Shown here one piece after another: positions 31,915 to 39,267 of a stretch of 40,982 nucleotides of DNA. Origin of the DNA: Pseudoduganella buxea. GTDB taxonomy: Bacteria; Pseudomonadota; Gammaproteobacteria; Burkholderiales; Burkholderiaceae_D. Where the stretch lies: positions 1 through 40,982 of the forward strand of contig NZ_WNKZ01000056.1 in assembly GCF_009720835.1 (NCBI RefSeq). The letters are read 5' to 3'. The notes beneath the pieces were generated by a model, which did not search any database, had not been told where the DNA came from, and saw only the letters and a list, made by a program, of their open reading frames with translations. A program made the position numbers and the translations under genes. Position 1 is the stretch's first letter; each line of letters starts with the position of its first letter.

Positions 31915-33819
31915 TTACTTGAGCGGCTGCAGGATCGCTTCCAGCCGGTCCGGCGTGCCCTTGATGCGTTCCAGGCGCGGGTATTTCAGGCCTTCGTGAT
32001 AGTCCAGTGCCACGGTGCGGTACAGGTTGCCGTGCTTGACCAGCAGCTCGATCGGCTTCGGATCGAGCTTGGCGGCCGTGACGGCGGCGCGCAGGTGCTC
32101 GGCCTTGTAGGCGCGGCCATTCACGGCCACCAGGGTCGTGTTGCCGGACAGGCCGGCCTTGAAGCCGGGGCCGTCCCATACGATGGCGGCGATCTTGCCG
32201 TCGCTGCCCACCGAGAAGCCCAGCGAGAACTGGAAGTTGGCCGTCTTGCTCTGCTCTTCCACGCCTTTGAGGAACTCCGTCTGCGCGTCCGTGTAGGCCA
32301 GCTTCCAGCCGGCGCGGGCCAGGCCGTCCAGCGGTGCCGGCCCTGTTTCCTCGATCCGCTTCTTCAGGAACGGCGCCCAGTCGAAAGGCTGCACGGCGTG
32401 CAATGCCTTGACAACGTCGTCGAAGGTGTAGTGCTTGGCCACGTTGACGCCGTTATCGACGCCGAAGAAGCCCCGCGCGAAATCGTCCAGCGAACGCTTG
32501 TCGCCGGACAGTTCGCGGATCTTCGTGTCCACGTCGAGCCAGATCAGCGCGCCTTCGGAATAATAGTCCTCGCTGCGCTGCCAGTTCGGCCACACCTGCG
32601 GGCGGCGCTGGGTGATGATGGGATCGTTGGTCGTGTCGATCACGGGGCGCCACGAGCGCCCTTGCACGTTCGAGTAGGTGGCCGCGGTGGCGGCGATCAT
32701 GTCGCGCACGCTGGCCAGCTTGACCAGACCCGAGCGGGAAGCGAGCACCTGGCCCCAGTACTGCGTCTGGCCTTCGTAAACCCACAGCAGGCTGTTGTCG
32801 AGCGGCGTGTTGAAGTTCGGTACGTCCTGGCCTTTGGGCCGGCGGAACTTGCCGTTCCACGAGTGCGTGAATTCATGGGGCAGCAGCGTGCGCACCGCTT
32901 CCGTCTTGGCCCACTCCGTGAAGTAATTGCTCTTCACGCCGTTCTCGCTGGACTGGTGGTGCTCGCGCCCGACGCCGCCGAATTCGTCCGACAGTGCGAA
33001 CAGGAAATCATAGTGCGTGTAGTGCTGCGAGTTGAACAGCTTGTACGCCTGCTGCACCAGCGCGCGGTGCAGTTCCACCTGCTCCGGCTTGGCCTCCAGT
33101 GCCTCGGCCGAGTCGGCCACGATATTGAGTCGCACGGGAATCTTGCCGCCCGGGTCGAGGTCGAAGCGCTTGAAGTGACGGCCCGCAAACAAGGGGGAAT
33201 CGATAAAGGTTTCCAGGTCCGTCGTCTTGAATTCGATCTCGTCGCCGCGCCGCTGCACCGTTTCCAGCGCCGTGCCGTATTGCCACCCGGCAGGGAGGGT
33301 CAAGGTCGTGTGGACGGGAATGCGGCGCGTGTTGTAACCGGCCGGATACATCGTCATCGACTGCCACTGGATGCCGAGGATATCGGGCGTCATGGCGATG
33401 CGGCCCTGGCTGCTTTCCGTCGGCGACAGGTGCTGGTATTCCACCTCCAGCATCTGCACGTCCTTCGGCACGTCAACGCGGAAGGCGAACACGTTCAGCG
33501 GATCGCGCTGCCACGGCACGGCACGGCCGTTCCCCGTCACCTTCAGGCCGGCCAACTGGTGCAGTGCCCCCGTGGGGCCATGCTGGGCCGTCACCCATTG
33601 CGGGTACAGCAAGGTCAGCTTGCCCGCTTTCACAGGGATGCTCTGGCGGATGCGGAAGATATTGCGGGCGGTATCGGAAGCATCGACCTTCATCTGGATC
33701 GTGCCCGGATAGGGCTGGTCCAGCGAAGGGGGAAGCGGGTCGGCGCTGACGCTGAAGGTGCTGGCCAGCAGCAGGGGCAGGATCGCTGCACGGAAGGCGA
33801 AAGGCAGGGGCATTGGCAT
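31915..33819 (-). CDS. M61-family metallopeptidase (glycyl aminopeptidase type) with PDZ domain
   Basis: 634 residues from ATG 33819 (a second ATG lies two codons later). A signal peptide is clear at about 1-26 (LPFAFRAAILPLLLASTFSVSA-DP), so the enzyme is periplasmic or secreted. The N-terminal beta domain is followed by the thermolysin-like catalytic domain: GGVGREHHQSS (281-291), zinc ligands H315 and H319 in HEFTH with catalytic E316, and third ligand E349 in VYEGQTQYWG. A PDZ domain lies at about 540-615 (LGFSVGSDGKIAAIVWDGPGFKAGL). The family removes N-terminal glycine or alanine from peptides. Monocistronic. Confidence 0.93.
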   Translation of the reverse strand: MPMPLPFAFRAAILPLLLASTFSVSADPLPPSLDQPYPGTIQMKVDASDTARNIFRIRQSIPVKAGKLTLLYPQWVTAQHGPTGALHQLAGLKVTGNGRAVPWQRDPLNVFAFRVDVPKDVQMLEVEYQHLSPTESSQGRIAMTPDILGIQWQSMTMYPAGYNTRRIPVHTTLTLPAGWQYGTALETVQRRGDEIEFKTTDLETFIDSPLFAGRHFKRFDLDPGGKIPVRLNIVADSAEALEAKPEQVELHRALVQQAYKLFNSQHYTHYDFLFALSDEFGGVGREHHQSSENGVKSNYFTEWAKTEAVRTLLPHEFTHSWNGKFRRPKGQDVPNFNTPLDNSLLWVYEGQTQYWGQVLASRSGLVKLASVRDMIAATAATYSNVQGRSWRPVIDTTNDPIITQRRPQVWPNWQRSEDYYSEGALIWLDVDTKIRELSGDKRSLDDFARGFFGVDNGVNVAKHYTFDDVVKALHAVQPFDWAPFLKKRIEETGPAPLDGLARAGWKLAYTDAQTEFLKGVEEQSKTANFQFSLGFSVGSDGKIAAIVWDGPGFKAGLSGNTTLVAVNGRAYKAEHLRAAVTAAKLDPKPIELLVKHGNLYRTVALDYHEGLKYPRLERIKGTPDRLEAILQPLK

Positions 33820-33921
33820 GGTTTCAAAATGGTCCAGCCGTCGAGTGTAGCACGTGAGAAATCTACAATGTTTCGGAAAGTAACAAGGCCCACGGCTGCG
33901 GAAAATTTTGATGTACCGGCC

Positions 33922-33949
33922 CTTGAAAGCGATGGCGGCGACCGTATAT
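33922..33949 (+). promoter_or_regulatory. Sigma-32 (RpoH) promoter of the small heat-shock genes
   Basis: CTTGAAA (33922-33928) is a perfect sigma-32 -35. After 13 bases CCGTATAT (33942-33949) matches five of the seven fixed positions of the CCCCATNT -10. The predicted leader before the first heat-shock gene is about 75 bases. Confidence 0.8.
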
Positions 33950-34001
33950 CGGATGCAGTCGCGGTTGCCCAGAAGGGGGCCGGGACTTTGGTAATTCAAT
34001 C

Positions 34002-34028
34002 TGATATCGCTTAACTGAAAGGATATTG
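34002..34028 (+). promoter_or_regulatory. ROSE-type RNA thermometer before the first sHsp gene
   Basis: The ROSE signature U(U/C)GCU is present as TCGCT (34007-34011) and faces the ribosome binding site AGGA (34020-34023). The hairpin pairs TGATATC (34002-34008) with GATATTG (34022-34028, two G-T pairs) and CTT (34010-34012) with AAG (34019-34021), leaving G34009 bulged beside the anti-Shine-Dalgarno pairs as in known ROSE elements. The loop is six bases. Heat would melt it and free the ribosome binding site. Confidence 0.75.
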
Positions 34029-34031
34029 ATC

Positions 34032-34502
34032 ATGCGTACTTTTGACCTGACTCCGTTGTACCGCACCGCCATTGGCTTCGATCGCCTGGCACAAATGTTG
34101 AACAGTGCCGAGACCCAGCCCAGCTATCCGCCGTACAACATCGAACTCGTTTCCGAAGACCAGTACCGCATCGTGATGGCACTGGCCGGCTTCGACCGTT
34201 CGGAAATCGACATCACCAGCGAACGCGATACGCTGTTCGTCATCGGTCGCAAGCAGAAGGATGGCCTTGAACGCACCTATCTGCACCGCGGCATCGCTGC
34301 CCGCGACTTCGAGCAGCGCTTCCAGCTGGCCAACCACGTCAAGGTGACTGGTGCGTCGTTCAACAACGGCATGCTCACCATCGACCTGGTGCGTGAAGTG
34401 CCCGAGGCACACAAGCCGCGCAAGATCGCCATCGACGGCGTGGCGAGCGCTGACGTTCCCGCGCTCGAAGAGCAGCGCACGGAAGAACAGCGCGCGGCAT
34501 AA
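34032..34502 (+). CDS. ibpA: Small heat shock protein (Hsp20/IbpA type), first copy
   Basis: 156 residues. The N-terminal MRTFDLTPLYRTAIGFDRLAQML is typical of IbpA. The alpha-crystallin domain runs from about 33 to 130 (YNIELVSEDQYRIVMALAGFDRSEIDI, FNNGMLTIDLVREVPEAHKPR), and the C-terminal I-x-I anchor is IAI. It holds unfolding proteins for refolding by DnaK/ClpB. ATG 34032 has AAGGA eight bases upstream, within the RNA thermometer. A 77%-like paralogue follows directly. Induction by heat is predicted at both the transcription and translation level. Confidence 0.95.
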   Translation: MRTFDLTPLYRTAIGFDRLAQMLNSAETQPSYPPYNIELVSEDQYRIVMALAGFDRSEIDITSERDTLFVIGRKQKDGLERTYLHRGIAARDFEQRFQLANHVKVTGASFNNGMLTIDLVREVPEAHKPRKIAIDGVASADVPALEEQRTEEQRAA

Positions 34503-34550
34503 GCGGCCTGGCCCACGGGCCTGCCGGATCCCGCAGGCCGTGGCCACCGC

Positions 34551-34575
34551 GAAGGGTGGCGCGCCGCCACCCTTC
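34551..34575. other. Strong hairpin between the two sHsp genes
   Basis: GAAGGGTGGC and GCCACCCTTC form a perfect 10-bp stem with a five-base loop and no T-tract. A second weaker stem (GGCCTGC / GCAGGCC at 34518-34539) precedes it. These may stabilise the first transcript or reduce readthrough. Only 147 bases separate the genes. Confidence 0.5.
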
Positions 34576-34622
34576 ATCCAACCATTGTTGTGTACCGCGG
34601 CCGCCCGCCTGGGGGCCGCACC

Positions 34623-34644
34623 TTATCGCTTCCTGAAAGGATAG
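34623..34644 (+). promoter_or_regulatory. ROSE-type RNA thermometer before the second sHsp gene
   Basis: The layout repeats that of the first copy. TTATC (34623-34627) pairs with GATAG (34640-34644, end pair T-G) and CTT (34629-34631) with AAG (34637-34639), with G34628 bulged and TCGCT opposite AGGA. The TATCGCTT and TGAAAGGATA blocks are shared by both leaders, while the loops differ. Confidence 0.72.
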
Positions 34645-34649
34645 AAAAC

Positions 34650-35114
34650 ATGCGTACTTTCGACCTCACTCCCCTGTACCGCAGCGCCATCGGCTTCGAC
34701 CGCCTGGCACAACTGCTGAACAACGAATCGCAAGCCGGTTCGCAGCCCAGCTACCCGCCCTACAATATCGAGCTGGTGGCCCAGGACCAGTACCGCATCG
34801 TGATGGCGCTGGCCGGGTTCGATCGTTCCGAGATCGACATCACGACCGAGCGCGACACGCTCGTCATCACGGGGCGCAAGCAGAAGGACACCGCCGAGCG
34901 CACCTTCCTGCACCGTGGCATCGCCGCGCGCGATTTCGAGCAGCGTTTCCAGCTGACCGACCATGTCAAGGTGACGGGTGCATCCTTCAATAACGGCATG
35001 CTGAACATCGAACTGGTGCGCGAGGTGCCGGAAGCGCTGAAGCCCCGCAAGATCGCCATCGACGGCGTCGGCGGCAATGTCTCGGCGCTGGAGGAACGGC
35101 GCGCCGCTGCATAA
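34650..35114 (+). CDS. Small heat shock protein (Hsp20/IbpA type), second copy
   Basis: 154 residues, a tandem paralogue of the gene just upstream, with most of the alpha-crystallin domain unchanged (AGFDRSEIDIT, HRGIAARDFEQRFQL, HVKVTGASFNNGML). Differences cluster in the N-terminal insertion (NNESQAGSQPS) and the C-terminal tail after the I-x-I motif. The two probably form mixed oligomers, as IbpA and IbpB do elsewhere; that is inferred. ATG 34650 has AAGGA inside its own thermometer. No separate sigma-32 promoter is seen in the 147-base gap, so it probably depends on the first promoter. Confidence 0.95.
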   Translation: MRTFDLTPLYRSAIGFDRLAQLLNNESQAGSQPSYPPYNIELVAQDQYRIVMALAGFDRSEIDITTERDTLVITGRKQKDTAERTFLHRGIAARDFEQRFQLTDHVKVTGASFNNGMLNIELVREVPEALKPRKIAIDGVGGNVSALEERRAAA

Positions 35115-35217
35115 GCAGGACGACAAGGCCGGTTCCGGCCTGCGGCGAATCGGTGCCGGCATGCTGGCAACGGCGGTCGCGGCAGACCAGCTCGCCAGCA
35201 ATGGGCGCGGATGAACC

Positions 35218-35249
35218 GCACAAAGGCCGGGGCAACCCGGCCTTTGTGC
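35218..35249. terminator. Terminator-like hairpin after the sHsp genes
   Basis: A perfect 14-bp stem (arms at 35218-35231 and 35236-35249) closed by a GCAA tetraloop of the stable GNRA class. There is no T-tract, so it may act as an mRNA-stabilising end or a weak terminator. A smaller AGGCCGG/CCGGCCT stem lies at 35126-35141. Confidence 0.55.
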
Positions 35250-35353
35250 GTCCGGGACCACTGTCGCGGCCGCCATAGCCGGAAACAGCGCATTCAAGTT
35301 TGCGCTGCAATAAAAGTTAAGTGGCACCTAAGCTTAAGGCATCATATTGCTAG

Positions 35354-35512
35354 GGAGCGCTGATTTGATTCTGGCGGGAGGGAATGGTTCTGAAAAAAGT
35401 GGCAGGCAAGGCGTGAATCGTTGTCAATACCGAGGTATGGCGACGATTTGGAACGCAGCATGGCGCTTTTTCTCAGGGCCAGGCCCCCCTCCATGAATAA
35501 ATCAGCGGTTCC
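35354..35512. mobile_element. MITE-like palindromic element, 159 bp, possibly IS5-related
   Basis: The ends are GGAGCGCTGATTT on the left and, read inward from the right, GGAACCGCTGATTT. The inverted similarity runs through the whole element (AATCGTTGTCA on the left against AATCGTCGCCA on the right), so the unit folds as one long imperfect hairpin centred near 35433. It is flanked by CTAG (35350-35353) and TTAG (35513-35516). This fits a YTAR target duplication of the IS5 type with one mutated base. It has no coding capacity. It ends 37 bases before the DegQ start codon. Confidence 0.7.
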
Positions 35513-35549
35513 TTAGTATCGATAATCTGATTTACCTGGGAGTTCAGCA

Positions 35550-37070
35550 ATGAGCAAGACGACTGTTGTCTCGATGACGATGAAGCGACTGGTGCTGACC
35601 TTGTGCGCGGTCGGCGTGCTGGGCGCTGGCGCAGCGATCGCAGTACAGCGGAACACCGCCGCCGAGGCCGCGCCGGCCGCGCCCGTTGCGAATGCCGTGG
35701 CGCCGCAGGCCGGTGTGCCGGCCAACGCCGCCGCTGGCGCACCCGCGCCCACGCCGGCACCGATGATCGCGCTGCCGGACTTCAGCGTGATTGCGTCCCG
35801 CAACGGTCCCGCCGTCGTCAACATCAGCACGACGGGCCGGGTCCGGGCCGGCTACGAAGGCCGTGCCGAGCCATTCGCCGACGATCCCTTCTTCGAATTC
35901 TTTCGCCGCTTCCAGGGCCCCCGCGGCGGAGGCCGTGAAGCGCCCAGCCATGGCGTCGGCTCCGGCTTCATCGTCAGTGCCGACGGCATCATCCTGACCA
36001 ACGCCCACGTGGTGCGCGATGCCAGCGAGGTGTCCGTCAAGCTGACCGACCGGCGCGAATTCCGTGCCAAGGTGCTCGGTTCCGATCCGAAAACGGACGT
36101 GGCCGTACTGAAGATCGACGCGAAGAACCTGCCGGTGGTACCGTTGGGCCGCTCGATCGACCTGAAGGTGGGCGAGTGGGTACTGGCCATCGGTTCGCCA
36201 TTCGGCCTGGAAAGCACGGTGACGGCCGGCGTCGTCAGCGCCAAGGGCCGTTCGCTGGCCGACGACAGCAACGTGCCCTTCATCCAGACCGACGTGGCCG
36301 TCAATCCCGGCAACTCGGGCGGCCCCCTGTTCAACACGAAGGGCGAAGTGGTCGGCATCAACTCGCAGATCTACAGCCAGACGGGCGGCTACCAGGGCCT
36401 GTCGTTCGCCATCCCGATCGACCTGGCCACCCGCATCAAGGACCAGATCGTCGCCACCGGCAAGGTGGTGCATGCCCGCCTGGGCGTGACGGTGCAGGAA
36501 GTGAACCAGAGCATCGCCGACTCGTTCAACCTGGCCACGCCCGAGGGCGCGCTGGTGGCGAACGTGGAACCGGGCAGCCCTGGTGATCAGGCCGGCCTGA
36601 AGCCGGGCGACGTGATCCGCACCGTCAACGGCCAGAAGATCATCGCCTCGGGCGACCTGCCGGCAATGGTGGCGCTGGCCAGGCCGGGCGACAAGGTAAC
36701 GATGGATGTCTGGCGCCAGGGCAAACCCGTCACGTTGACGGGCAAGCTGGGCAACGCCAACGAACGGGCCGTTGCCAGTGTCGAGGAACGTGCGCCGGCC
36801 GACAAGCTGCGCCTGGGCCTGGCCCTGCGCCCGCTCGATCCCCTCGAGCGGCGCCAGGCCGGCGTGCCGGTAGGCCTGTTGATCGAGGATGCCGGCGGCG
36901 CCGCCGCCAGTGCCGGCGTGCAGCCGGGCGACGTGCTGCTGTCCGTGAACGGGCGGCCCGTGACGTCGGTCGAACAGGTGCGCGACGTCGTGTCGCGCTC
37001 GGACAAATCCGTCGCCCTGCTGATCCAGCGGGGCGAGGAACGCATCTTCATTCCCGTGCGGCTGGGCTGA
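35550..37070 (+). CDS. DegQ/MucD-type periplasmic serine protease with two PDZ domains
   Basis: 506 residues from ATG 35550, with GGGAG seven bases upstream. The N-terminus has a single hydrophobic segment (LVLTLCAVGVLGAGAAIAV) acting as signal or anchor, and then an Ala/Pro-rich linker (to ~75). The trypsin-like domain contains H153 (TNAHVV), D183 (DVAVLKID) and S256 (GNSGGP), the intact triad. PDZ1 is at about 300-390 (LGVTVQEV, GSPGDQAGLKPGDVI) and PDZ2 at about 415-500. It degrades or holds misfolded envelope proteins. A two-component system follows 94 bases later, which may respond to envelope stress. Confidence 0.94.
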   Translation: MSKTTVVSMTMKRLVLTLCAVGVLGAGAAIAVQRNTAAEAAPAAPVANAVAPQAGVPANAAAGAPAPTPAPMIALPDFSVIASRNGPAVVNISTTGRVRAGYEGRAEPFADDPFFEFFRRFQGPRGGGREAPSHGVGSGFIVSADGIILTNAHVVRDASEVSVKLTDRREFRAKVLGSDPKTDVAVLKIDAKNLPVVPLGRSIDLKVGEWVLAIGSPFGLESTVTAGVVSAKGRSLADDSNVPFIQTDVAVNPGNSGGPLFNTKGEVVGINSQIYSQTGGYQGLSFAIPIDLATRIKDQIVATGKVVHARLGVTVQEVNQSIADSFNLATPEGALVANVEPGSPGDQAGLKPGDVIRTVNGQKIIASGDLPAMVALARPGDKVTMDVWRQGKPVTLTGKLGNANERAVASVEERAPADKLRLGLALRPLDPLERRQAGVPVGLLIEDAGGAAASAGVQPGDVLLSVNGRPVTSVEQVRDVVSRSDKSVALLIQRGEERIFIPVRLG

Positions 37071-37097
37071 ACTGCATCGCTGGACTGCTTTATGCGC

Positions 37098-37133
37098 GCC
37101 GGCACCGGCGGCCCGAACGGGCTGCCGGCCGGC
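37098..37133 (+). other. Strong hairpin between the protease and regulator genes
   Basis: GCCGG (37098-37102) pairs with CCGGC (37129-37133) and 37105-37114 with 37119-37128 around a GAAC loop, with a two-base bulge. There is no T-tract. It could slow readthrough or process the mRNA between the two units. Confidence 0.4.
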
Positions 37134-37164
37134 ACGAAGAACAAGAACATTGAAAGGATTTGCT

Positions 37165-37824
37165 ATGCGGCTCTTGCTGGTGGAAGACGATGTGATGATT
37201 GGTGAAGTGGTACTGGACCTGCTCCGGGCCGAGCATTACGCCGTCGATTGGGTCAAGGACGGCGACATGGCCGATACGGCATTGCAGACGCAGACCTACG
37301 ACCTGGTGCTGCTGGACCTGGGCCTGCCCCGCAAGGACGGCCTGGAAGTGCTGCGCTCGATGCGCACCCGCAAGGAGCTGACGCCCGTGCTGGTAGCCAC
37401 CGCGCGCGACGCCGTCGACCAGCGCATCGCCGGTCTCGATGCGGGCGCCGACGACTACGTCCTGAAACCCTACGACCTGGACGAATTGCTGGCCCGCATC
37501 CGCGCGCTGCTGCGCCGATCCGCCGGCCGCGCCGAACCCGTGTTCGAGCACAAGGGCGTGTCGATCAACCCGCAGACCCGTGAAGTGATTTCCCAGGGCC
37601 AGCCGGTCAGCCTGTCCGCCCGCGAATGGGCCGTGCTGGAAGCACTGATCGCCCGGCCAGGCATCGTGCTGTCGCGCGCCCAGCTGGAAGAAAAGCTGTA
37701 CAGCTGGAAGGATGAAGTCAACAGCAATGCCGTCGAAGTGTATATCCACGGCCTGCGCAAGAAGCTCGGCAGCGAACTGATCCAGAACGTGCGCGGCCTG
37801 GGCTACATGGTGCCGAAGGTATGA
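37165..37824 (+). CDS. OmpR-family response regulator (QseB/PmrA-like)
   Basis: 219 residues from ATG 37165, with AAAGGA six bases upstream. The receiver domain has E7/D8/D9, phospho-acceptor D51 (LVLLDLGLPRKDG), T79 and K101 (VLKPYD). A winged-helix DNA-binding domain occupies about 125-219 (LSAREWAVLEALIARPGIVLSR, NAVEVYIHGLRKKL, VRGLGYMV). It controls transcription in response to the kinase encoded next to it, whose ATG overlaps its stop (ATGA). The regulon is not known; closeness to the DegQ gene suggests an envelope-related signal. Confidence 0.95.
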   Translation: MRLLLVEDDVMIGEVVLDLLRAEHYAVDWVKDGDMADTALQTQTYDLVLLDLGLPRKDGLEVLRSMRTRKELTPVLVATARDAVDQRIAGLDAGADDYVLKPYDLDELLARIRALLRRSAGRAEPVFEHKGVSINPQTREVISQGQPVSLSAREWAVLEALIARPGIVLSRAQLEEKLYSWKDEVNSNAVEVYIHGLRKKLGSELIQNVRGLGYMVPKV

Positions 37825-39215
37825 TGCCGAAGGTCCCGAAGGTGAAGGTCAACGTGTCGCATTCGCTGCGGGGCCGCCTGTTGTGGTTCCTGCTGGCGGC
37901 GATCACGATGGCCGCGCTGGCGCAGGCGATGATCGCCTACCGCAGCGCCTTGCACGACGCGGACCAGATCTTCGACTACCACATGCAGCAGATGGCGCTG
38001 GCGCTGCGCTCCGGCGCGCCGCTGGCCAACTCCGTGCACGGCCCCAGCGTCGATCCCGGCAACGACGACATGGTGGTGCAGGTGTGGACGCCGGACGGCA
38101 TCCAGGTATTCCGCTCGATCTCGCGCGCCGAACTGCCGCAGCGCGCCGTGCTGGGTTTTTCGAACGTGAAGGCCAAGGGCACCACCTACCGCGTGTTCTC
38201 CGTCCAGACCAGCAACCAGACCGTGCAGATCGCCCAGGACATGGCCGTGCGCAAGCGCATGGCCGGCGCGCTGGCGCTGCGAACGGTCGGCCCCATCGCC
38301 ATGATGGCGCCGATGCTGATGCTGGTAGTGTGGTGGGTGGTCAGCGGCTCGCTGGCGCCCGTCTCGCGCGTGCGCCGCCAAGTGGCGCAGCGCCAGGCCG
38401 ACGACCTGTCGCCCGTGTCCGAATCGGACCTGCCGGACGAAGTCAAGCCGCTGGTGCATGAACTGAACCTGCTGTTCGGCCGCGTGCGCACGGCCTTCGA
38501 CGCCCAGCAGCATTTCGTCGCCGACGCGGCGCACGAGCTGCGCTCGCCGCTGGCGGCGCTGAAGCTGCAGGTCCTGAGCCTGGACCGGGCCGAGGACGAT
38601 GCGGCCCGCGCCGTCGCCATCGGCCGGCTGACGGCCGGCATCGAGCGGGCCACCCGCCTGGTCGAGCAGCTGCTGGTGCTGGCGCGCCAGGAAGCGGCCG
38701 AAGCCAAGCTGGAACCGGTCAGCCTGACCGATCTGGCCAAGCGCACCCTGGGCGACATGGTCAACGGCGCCGCCACGCGCGAGATCGACCTGGGCCTGCA
38801 CCAGGCCGACGAAGTACAGGTGCGCGGCCAGGCCGACGCCCTGCTGGTCCTGTTGCGCAACCTGATCGACAATGCCGTCAAATACACGCCACCGGGCGGC
38901 ACGGTCGACGTGTCGGTGCGGGCCGGCGAAGGCGAGGGCGGCGCCATGCTGGTGGTCGAGGACAGCGGCCCCGGTATCTCGCCCGAGGAGCGCGAGCGCG
39001 TGTTCAGCCGGTTCTACCGCGTGCCGGGCAGCACCGCCACCGGCAGCGGCCTGGGGCTGGCCATCATCAAGGCCATCGCCGAACGCCATGGCGCCACCTT
39101 GACCCTGGACCAGTCCGAACGGCTGGGCGGCCTGCTGGTGCGGGTCGCGTTCCCGCCTGCGACGGGCAAGCCTGCCGCCAAGGGGGCCGCGCCGGCCAAG
39201 CCGCCGGCAGCGTGA
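37821..39215 (+). CDS. Membrane sensor histidine kinase (QseC/PmrB-like)
   Basis: 464 residues. TM1 at about 19-40, a periplasmic sensor of ~110 residues (about 41-152), TM2 at about 153-175, a short linker in HAMP position (PVSRVRRQVAQRQADDLSPV), and the kinase core. The phosphorylated histidine is H238 (AAHELRSPL). N box NLIDNAVKYTPPGG, G1 VVEDSGPGIS, F box RFYR and G2 GSGLGLAIIK are intact. An Ala/Pro/Lys tail ends the protein. It overlaps the regulator gene by four bases, so the two are translationally coupled. The signal is unknown. Confidence 0.94.
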   Translation: MMPKVPKVKVNVSHSLRGRLLWFLLAAITMAALAQAMIAYRSALHDADQIFDYHMQQMALALRSGAPLANSVHGPSVDPGNDDMVVQVWTPDGIQVFRSISRAELPQRAVLGFSNVKAKGTTYRVFSVQTSNQTVQIAQDMAVRKRMAGALALRTVGPIAMMAPMLMLVVWWVVSGSLAPVSRVRRQVAQRQADDLSPVSESDLPDEVKPLVHELNLLFGRVRTAFDAQQHFVADAAHELRSPLAALKLQVLSLDRAEDDAARAVAIGRLTAGIERATRLVEQLLVLARQEAAEAKLEPVSLTDLAKRTLGDMVNGAATREIDLGLHQADEVQVRGQADALLVLLRNLIDNAVKYTPPGGTVDVSVRAGEGEGGAMLVVEDSGPGISPEERERVFSRFYRVPGSTATGSGLGLAIIKAIAERHGATLTLDQSERLGGLLVRVAFPPATGKPAAKGAAPAKPPAA

Positions 39216-39267
39216 GCGGAGCGTCGGCTAGAATACCGATATTGATATTGAGCCAACAGGGCGGCGC

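Noticed and set aside
31633..34014. A 793-codon + strand open frame over the M61 gene
   Set aside because: It lies opposite the M61 peptidase with intact HEFTH and signal peptide; no domain is visible in it.
35480..35526. MITE-supplied -35 for the DegQ-type gene with GATAAT at 35521
   Set aside because: No TTGACA-like hexamer is found 16-18 bases upstream of the GATAAT.
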